DNA of 64,000 nt, from NCBI GenBank assembly GCA_947499145.1, contig CANMNB010000006.1, positions 62,001-126,000 on the forward strand, given 5' to 3'. The position numbers and the translations under genes are program-made. Positions 59,696 to 64,000 of the stretch are shown one piece after another. How positions within the stretch are numbered: the first letter of the stretch is position 1; each line of letters starts with the position of its first letter. Below the pieces are notes generated by a model. The model saw only the letters and a list, made by a program, of their open reading frames with translations, did not search any database and was not told the origin of the DNA. This DNA comes from an uncultured Arachnia sp. (GTDB lineage Bacteria; Actinomycetota; Actinomycetes; Propionibacteriales; Propionibacteriaceae).

Positions 59696-60520
59696 ATGAC
59701 GCGACTCGCCCCGACCCGGCACCTGACCGGCGGCACCGACATGCCCGTGATCGGCGCCGGCACGTGGCCGCTCGACGATCGCGAAGTCGAGCGAATGGCG
59801 CTGACTGCCTTCGAGATCGGTTTCCGGCTCATCGACACCGCCGAGAACTACCGAAACGAAGCCGGGGTGGGGAACGCGGTGCGCGCCTCCGGACTGCCTC
59901 GCGAGGACCTGTTCGTGACCACCAAGTTCAATCGGGAGTGGCACGGGAATGCACTGAAGGGCGTCGACGGCAACTTGCAGCGTCTCGGCCTTGACTACAT
60001 CGACCTCCTCCTCATCCACTGGCCGAACCCCGACCAGGACCTCTACGTGACGGCTTGGGAGGGACTCATCCAGGCCCGCGACCGCGGGCTCGTCAAGGCC
60101 ATCGGCACCTCGAACTTCACCCCCGTCCATCTGCAACGCGTCATCGACGCCACCGGCGTCGCACCGGAGGTCAACCAGATCCAGTGCAATCCCTACGCCG
60201 ACCGTGGCGAGGAGCGTGCCTTCCACGACGCGCATGGCATCGTCACCGAGTCGTGGGCGCCGCTGGCGGGGAAGGGTCTGGTGGACGACCCGGTCGTCGT
60301 CGACACCGCCAGCACCGTCGACGCGACCCCCAGCCAGGTGGTCCTCGCCTGGCACCTCCAGCAGGGACTGGTGCCCATCCCGAAGTCGGGGAACCCGGAT
60401 CGGTTGCGCGAGAACTTCGCCGCCCTCGACGTCACACTCCCGCCGGAGGACATCGCTCGACTCACGTCCCTCGCGAACCCTGACTATCGGCTCTCGGACC
60501 CCGACAGCTTCGGACACTGA
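59696..60520 (+). CDS. aldo/keto reductase
   Basis: 274 aa. TDMPVIGAGTWPLDDREVERMALTAFEIGFRLIDTAENYRNEAGVGNAV holds the catalytic Asp and Tyr. FVTTKFNREWH has the Lys and IDLLLIHWPNP the His region. LVPIPKSGNPDRLRENF is the NADPH-phosphate clamp. Closest in layout to 2,5-diketo-gluconate-reductase-like AKR5 members; physiological substrate unknown. It follows the GH13 gene by 11 bp with GAGAGGA, so the two are likely cotranscribed. Confidence 0.93.
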   Translation: MTRLAPTRHLTGGTDMPVIGAGTWPLDDREVERMALTAFEIGFRLIDTAENYRNEAGVGNAVRASGLPREDLFVTTKFNREWHGNALKGVDGNLQRLGLDYIDLLLIHWPNPDQDLYVTAWEGLIQARDRGLVKAIGTSNFTPVHLQRVIDATGVAPEVNQIQCNPYADRGEERAFHDAHGIVTESWAPLAGKGLVDDPVVVDTASTVDATPSQVVLAWHLQQGLVPIPKSGNPDRLRENFAALDVTLPPEDIARLTSLANPDYRLSDPDSFGH

Positions 60521-60523
60521 GAA

Positions 60524-60539
60524 ATACCCAGGGGGGTAT
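60524..60539. promoter_or_regulatory. CstR-type operator, site 5 (rhodanese lipoprotein promoter)
   Basis: ATACCCAGGGGGGTAT, perfect arms of ATACCC-N4-GGGTAT. Its last base begins the -10 box TATACT (60539-60544). No strong -35 is visible. Confidence 0.82.
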
Positions 60540-60551
60540 ATACTCGTGCCC

Positions 60552-60896
60552 ATGAACCTCCGCCGCACCCTCGCCGTCGTTGTCTTCGCCCTGCTCGCCG
60601 CCATCGGCCTCACCAGCTGTGGGGGCGGCGACGAGGCCCGCGCGGCGATCGACAACGGTGCAACCGTCGTCGACGTACGCACCCCAGCCGAGTACGAGAG
60701 CGGCAACGTCGAGGGCGCGCTGAACATCGACGTGTCCGCGCCGGACTTCGTGGAGCGGGTCAGCGAGCTGCCCAAGGACGACACCTACGTCGTCTACTGC
60801 CGCTCGGGCAACCGGTCCGCAGCAGCGATCTCGATCATGGAGGACCTGGGCTTCACCAACCTCATCGACGGCGGCGCCTACAGCTCGCTGGCCTGA
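60552..60896 (+). CDS. extracytoplasmic rhodanese lipoprotein
   Basis: 114 aa. Signal peptide MNLRRTLAVVVFALLAAIG with lipobox LTSC (Cys23) is followed by a rhodanese domain: VVDVRTPAEYESGNVEGALNID and YVVYCRSGNRSAAAISI with catalytic Cys83. It handles sulfane sulfur outside the membrane. The ATG lies 7 nt after TATACT, so the message is probably leaderless. It is under a CstR-type operator, far from the other sulfur genes. Confidence 0.92.
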   Translation: MNLRRTLAVVVFALLAAIGLTSCGGGDEARAAIDNGATVVDVRTPAEYESGNVEGALNIDVSAPDFVERVSELPKDDTYVVYCRSGNRSAAAISIMEDLGFTNLIDGGAYSSLA

Positions 60897-60935
60897 CCCC
60901 CCATCGACTGGTGCCTCCAAGCCCTTTGACCCAGC

Positions 60936-61508
60936 TCACTCAGCGTCGGGGGGTTCCGGGGATCCCATCCGCGGCAGCCCCGTCGGCAGCCCATCGATGC
61001 TGACCCGGTTCTTCTCCTGGCGGTAGCGTCGCAAGCCGTCGGGGCCCTTCCGTTCAGCCCACTGGACCAAGGTGTCGCGTTCACCCACGAAGTCCATCAG
61101 GGGCACGCCGAACCCACAGGACGTTTGGACGAGGTCGACGTGCACGTCGAAGATGTTGCGCTCGCCGGGCACGGACGGGAAGTGGCCCAGCAACTCCAGC
61201 CAGTCCGAGTCGCCCTCGTGGACGACGCACGCCTGCCCGAAGAGCCTCAGAACCAGGGGCTTGCGCTCGAACGAGCAGAACATGAGGGTCATGCGGGGGT
61301 CGACCAACACGTGGGCAGCTGCTTCGTTCGTGCTGCCGGTGACGCTCAACCACAGCACCCGGTTGGGCCCGACGACACGCAGTGAGTCCAGACCCTTGGG
61401 GGAGACGTTGACCCTGCCGTCCCGCGCCGCAGTCCCGACGAAGAACACGTGCTGGGCGCTGATGAAGTCACGGTGTCCATCACTGATCTCCGCGAACTGG
61501 GCTGACAT
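60936..61508 (-). CDS. pyridoxamine-5'-phosphate-oxidase-family flavin-binding protein
   Basis: 190 aa. HRDFISAQHVFFVGTAARDGRVNVSPKGLDSLRVV and DPRMTLMFCSFERKPLVLRLFGQACVV form the split-barrel that binds FMN or F420. The C-terminal part (FGVPLMDFVGERDTLVQWAERKG) is typical of a subgroup of general PNPOx-like proteins of unknown substrate. Convergent with the rhodanese lipoprotein. Confidence 0.85.
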   Translation of the reverse strand: MSAQFAEISDGHRDFISAQHVFFVGTAARDGRVNVSPKGLDSLRVVGPNRVLWLSVTGSTNEAAAHVLVDPRMTLMFCSFERKPLVLRLFGQACVVHEGDSDWLELLGHFPSVPGERNIFDVHVDLVQTSCGFGVPLMDFVGERDTLVQWAERKGPDGLRRYRQEKNRVSIDGLPTGLPRMGSPEPPDAE

Positions 61509-61585
61509 GCCCCATTCGTAGCAGGGTGCCGACAGGTGTGCCCGAGCGACCACGGACCGGACCACCCGGACGCCACAATGAGGTG

Positions 61586-62008
61586 ATGGAGATCCAGCCA
61601 CGGGACCTGGTGTGCGGGATCGTCGCAGGTGAGATCGACGCCCACGTCGTCCACCGGGACGAGCACGTGATCGCGTTCCTCGACCATCGGCCCGTGTTCA
61701 AGGGGCACGTCCTGGTCTGCCCCGTCACCCACGTGGACACGCTCGTCGACCTCCCCGCAGACCTCGCCACGCCCCTCTTCTCGATGGTGCAGCGGATGGC
61801 GGCGGCTGTCGTCGATGCCCTCGGCGCCCAGGGGAGCTTCACCGCCATCAACACCGTGGTCAGCCAGTCCGTCCCGCACCTGCACGTCCACGTGGTCCCG
61901 AGGACCAAGGGCGACGGGCTCCGAGGGTTCTTCTGGCCGCGGACCCGCTACGACGAGGGCGAGGCATCCCAGTACTCGGCACGGCTGCGGGCTGCGCTGT
62001 TCCAGTAG
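61586..62008 (+). CDS. HIT-family nucleotide-binding protein
   Basis: 140 aa. CGIVAGEIDAHVVHRDEHVIAFLDHRPVFKGHVLVCPVTHV and the HIT triad HLHVHVVP. It hydrolyses nucleotide phosphoramidates or Ap4A-type substrates. GAGGTG directly precedes the ATG. It ends 6 bp from the convergent MFS gene. Confidence 0.92.
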   Translation: MEIQPRDLVCGIVAGEIDAHVVHRDEHVIAFLDHRPVFKGHVLVCPVTHVDTLVDLPADLATPLFSMVQRMAAAVVDALGAQGSFTAINTVVSQSVPHLHVHVVPRTKGDGLRGFFWPRTRYDEGEASQYSARLRAALFQ

Positions 62009-62014
62009 TAGCCG

Positions 62015-63247
62015 TCAGACGAGCACCCGGTCCGAGGCGGACCGCGGCGCGGCCGACCGCCAGGACAGCCCCGCGACGACCAGTCCGGCGATTCCGACGG
62101 CGACCAACACCGTCGCCGTAACAGGCAGCCCCAGCCACGCACCCAGCACGCCCGCCAGCGGGTAGGTGAGGAGGAAGCAGGCATGGGAGAGGGAGAACTG
62201 GGCCGCGAATACCGGCGGACGCGTCTCCTCCGTCGAGTTCCGCTGCAACAGCCGGCCCGCCGGAGTCAGGACCGCCGACGTCGCAGCCCCCATGACGAAC
62301 CAGAGCGCCAACAGCCACCCCCACGCGGACCCGGGAGGCACCCAACCCAGGACCAGCCCGGAAACAGCCAGCGCCACAGGCAGCACAGCAGCCCCCGAGA
62401 ACATGAGCCTCCGGTCCGAGCCACGGTCCAGCATGCGCGGAGCCGCGAGCGCCACCACCATGGAGCCGAGCCCGAAGGCGGCAAAGAGTACGGCCAGGTC
62501 ATCCTGACCCCGACCCAGATGGGAGCGCACGACCACCACCGAGTTCACGATGACCATGGCCGTGGTGCTCGCGACGACGAGGTTCAGCCCCATCAGGCCC
62601 CGCAACTCTCGGCTGCGCCAGAAGCATCCGAGCCCATGGGTGAGCAGACGGAGGAAGGGGGACGGCGCAGGCGCCGGCACACGTGGCAGGGTGGTGACGG
62701 CCACCAGCGACGCCGACCCGACGAAACCCGCGACGGTCCCGAGGAAGAGGTTCTCGTAGCTGAGCACCGTCAACAGCGCTGCGGCGAGCATCGGGCTCAC
62801 GAGGGCTTCGGTGTCGTACGCCAAACGGGAGAGCGAGAGCGCACGGGTGTAGTGCCTCTCGTCCGGGAGCACCGATGGGATCAGAGCCTGGAAGGCCGGG
62901 GTGAACGTGGCTGACGCTGACTGCAGCACGAAGATCAGCAGGTAGATCTGCCACGCCTGGTCGACGACGGGCAGGCACAGGGCGACGACGGCGCGTACGA
63001 CGTCGGCACCGATCAGCAGTGGCTTGCGGGGGACCCGCGACAGGATCGCCGAGACGACCGGGGCTGCACCGACGTAGGCCAGCATCTTGATCGTCATGGC
63101 GACGCCCATGACCGCGCCGGCATCGTCACCGGCGACGTCGAAAGCGAGGAGCCCCAGGGCGATGGTGAGCAGCCCCGTTCCCGGCAGCGCGATCACCTGC
63201 GCCGCAAAGAGGTTCCGGTAGGTCGGATTGCCCAGCACCTGGAGCAC
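62015..63247 (-). CDS. MFS transporter
   Basis: 410 aa with about 12 hydrophobic segments: NPTYRNLFAAQVIALPGTGLLTIALGLLAF at the start, AILSRVPRKPLLIGADVVRAVVALCLPV as the loop 2-3 region, and a central loop PRVPAPAPSPFLRLLTHGLG. The GTG start lies 5 bp after the stop of an ArsR-type metal sensor. It is therefore probably a metal (nickel or cobalt) or drug exporter controlled by it. Confidence 0.88.
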   Translation of the reverse strand: MLQVLGNPTYRNLFAAQVIALPGTGLLTIALGLLAFDVAGDDAGAVMGVAMTIKMLAYVGAAPVVSAILSRVPRKPLLIGADVVRAVVALCLPVVDQAWQIYLLIFVLQSASATFTPAFQALIPSVLPDERHYTRALSLSRLAYDTEALVSPMLAAALLTVLSYENLFLGTVAGFVGSASLVAVTTLPRVPAPAPSPFLRLLTHGLGCFWRSRELRGLMGLNLVVASTTAMVIVNSVVVVRSHLGRGQDDLAVLFAAFGLGSMVVALAAPRMLDRGSDRRLMFSGAAVLPVALAVSGLVLGWVPPGSAWGWLLALWFVMGAATSAVLTPAGRLLQRNSTEETRPPVFAAQFSLSHACFLLTYPLAGVLGAWLGLPVTATVLVAVGIAGLVVAGLSWRSAAPRSASDRVLV

Positions 63248-63252
63248 GGCGA

Positions 63253-63609
63253 TCAGGCGTCGTCGGTGTGATGCAGCGGGACCTGACCGCTGGTGGCGAC
63301 GGAGTGCTCGGCCTGGCGGACGGCTTCCAGGATCACACGGGGTGCGTGCTCGTCGGCCAACTTGTACAGCACCCGGGTTCCGTCCTGGCGTGTGGTCACC
63401 ATCCGTGCCATGCGAAGTCGCGCGAGGTGTTGGGACACAGCCGAAGGGGCCTTGCCCACGGCAGCCGCCAGCTCCCCCACCGACAACTCACGGGCTCTGT
63501 CGAGGACCAGGACCAAACGGATGCGGGTCGGGTCGGACAGGAGCGCGAGCACTTCGGCGGCGAGGTCGATGAACTCCGCCGGCACCTCGTTATCCGCATG
63601 CATACGCAT
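63253..63609 (-). CDS. ArsR/SmtB-family metal sensor, KmtR-like
   Basis: 118 aa winged helix (LSVGELAAAVGKAPSAVSQHLARLRMARMV). No Cys metal site. The C-terminal helix and tail have DEHAP, then Glu-His 13-14 residues after that His, and a terminal His-His pair. This resembles the Ni/Co-sensing KmtR set (His, Glu-His, His-His), though the terminal pair is about 3 residues further on. Start ATG 63609 or ATG 63603. A 9-bp palindrome overlaps the start. Operon with the MFS gene. Confidence 0.88.
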   Translation of the reverse strand: MRMHADNEVPAEFIDLAAEVLALLSDPTRIRLVLVLDRARELSVGELAAAVGKAPSAVSQHLARLRMARMVTTRQDGTRVLYKLADEHAPRVILEAVRQAEHSVATSGQVPLHHTDDA

Positions 63610-63624
63610 ATACTAATGCATGCG
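63595..63624. promoter_or_regulatory. operator palindrome over the KmtR-like start
   Basis: CGCATGCAT (63595-63603) and ATGCATGCG (63616-63624) form perfect 9-bp arms around a 12-bp A/T-rich core (ACGCATATACTA) that contains the start codon and a likely -10. Probable autoregulatory site. Confidence 0.7.
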
Positions 63625-63652
63625 ACCTCGGCCGGGCGTGGACTCCGGCCGC

Positions 63653-64000
63653 TCACTCGTAGCGCTCGAGGATGTCCTCCATCTGCGCAATCTCCTTCTG
63701 CTGCGCGTCGATGATCTCGACGCAGAGTTGCTCGATCTCCGGATCGGTGATGTTGGCCTCCTGACACACGAGGATGGCGCGCGAGTGGTGCGGGATCATG
63801 GACTTGAGAAGCCCTCGTCCCCCACCCCTACCTCAGCCCGACCCATGAAGAACGCGGTCAGGAACAGCGCCAGGAACCCCACCAGCAGGATGATGTTGAG
63901 CGTGGTGTTTTTCAGCATCGACCACATACCCACCGTCATCAGCACCGCCATGGCCGCCACCATCAGCACGGCCATGTAGAGATTGCTGGGATTGAAGTAG
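63653..64000 (-). pseudogene. DUF305-family protein, frameshifted and cut by right window edge
   Basis: The 5' part (from 64000) encodes two membrane helices: YMAVLMVAAMAVLMTVGMWSM and, after KNTTLN, IILLVGFLALFLTAFFMGR. These are the usual N-terminus of membrane DUF305 proteins. The frame then reads FSSP-stop. In the next frame the family core continues at once: LKSMIPHHSRAILVCQEANITDPEIEQ to EDILERYE. Inserting one base near 63808-63811 restores GDEGFLKSMIPHHS. The gene is thus interrupted by a 1-nt deletion, or there is a sequence error. Confidence 0.8.

Overview
The window is high-GC, densely packed bacterial DNA. Start codons are often GTG, 4-base ATGA or GTGA gene overlaps are very common, and several promoters look leaderless. 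A HAIR-type heat-shock operator and a SigE-like ECF factor are present. Together with an anaerobic-style cobalamin locus carrying a CbiE-CbiG-CbiH fusion, this points to an actinobacterium, most likely of the Propionibacteriaceae. That family placement is inference; no rRNA or other marker gene is in the window.

Layout. 1-3.5 kb: E3 (cut by the left edge) and E2 of a 2-oxoacid dehydrogenase complex, behind a DeoR-type regulator. 3.8-7.3 kb: a TetR regulator, then a sulfur-redox block (CoA-disulfide-reductase/rhodanese, small Cys protein, thioredoxin, CstR-like repressor). 7.3-9.7 kb: an ECF sigma factor coupled to a membrane protein with a duplicated outer domain. 9.8-10.9 kb: lipoate-protein ligase. 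10.9-19.4 kb: an L-fucose-type operon (sugar ABC transporter, FucI, FGGY kinase, LacI regulator, FucU) under two LacI-type operators. 19.6-25.2 kb: class II aldolase and a five-gene LemA/DUF368/TrmH/lipoprotein operon. 25.3-27.2 kb: an IS5-family insertion sequence plus a second left end enclosing an unknown membrane protein. 27.2-29.3 kb: pyrE, a sortase-like protein lacking the usual catalytic His, and a spermidine-synthase-like protein. 29.4-31.9 kb: second sulfur block (MBL-rhodanese, rhodanese, TauE). 32.0-33.6 kb: arsR, arsP-type permease, mini-thioredoxin. 33.6-36.1 kb: asparaginase and MATE exporter. 36.2-54.4 kb: cobalamin biosynthesis and cobalt uptake, including a B12 riboswitch and four fusion proteins. 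54.5-60.5 kb: clpB, a TreS-like GH13 enzyme, and an aldo/keto reductase. 60.5-64 kb: rhodanese lipoprotein, PNPOx-like and HIT proteins, an ArsR/MFS pair and a frameshifted DUF305 gene.

How parts work together. Four perfect 16-bp palindromes (ATACCC-N4-GGGTAT) and one near-match lie at the promoters of five sulfur genes or operons spread over 54 kb. The window also encodes a CstR-type regulator with the two-Cys, no-His signature. This defines a probable persulfide-responsive regulon. The cobalamin locus makes cobyrinate by early cobalt insertion (CbiX) and imports cobalt through CbiMNQO. It fuses CbiE-CbiG-CbiH, CbiX-SirC, CbiO-CbiT and CobB-CobC, and it has CobF where CbiD would be expected, so the ring-contraction/C1-methylation chemistry may be a hybrid. 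CbiD, CobU, CobS and BluB are not in the window. L-fuculose-phosphate aldolase is also missing from the fucose operon.
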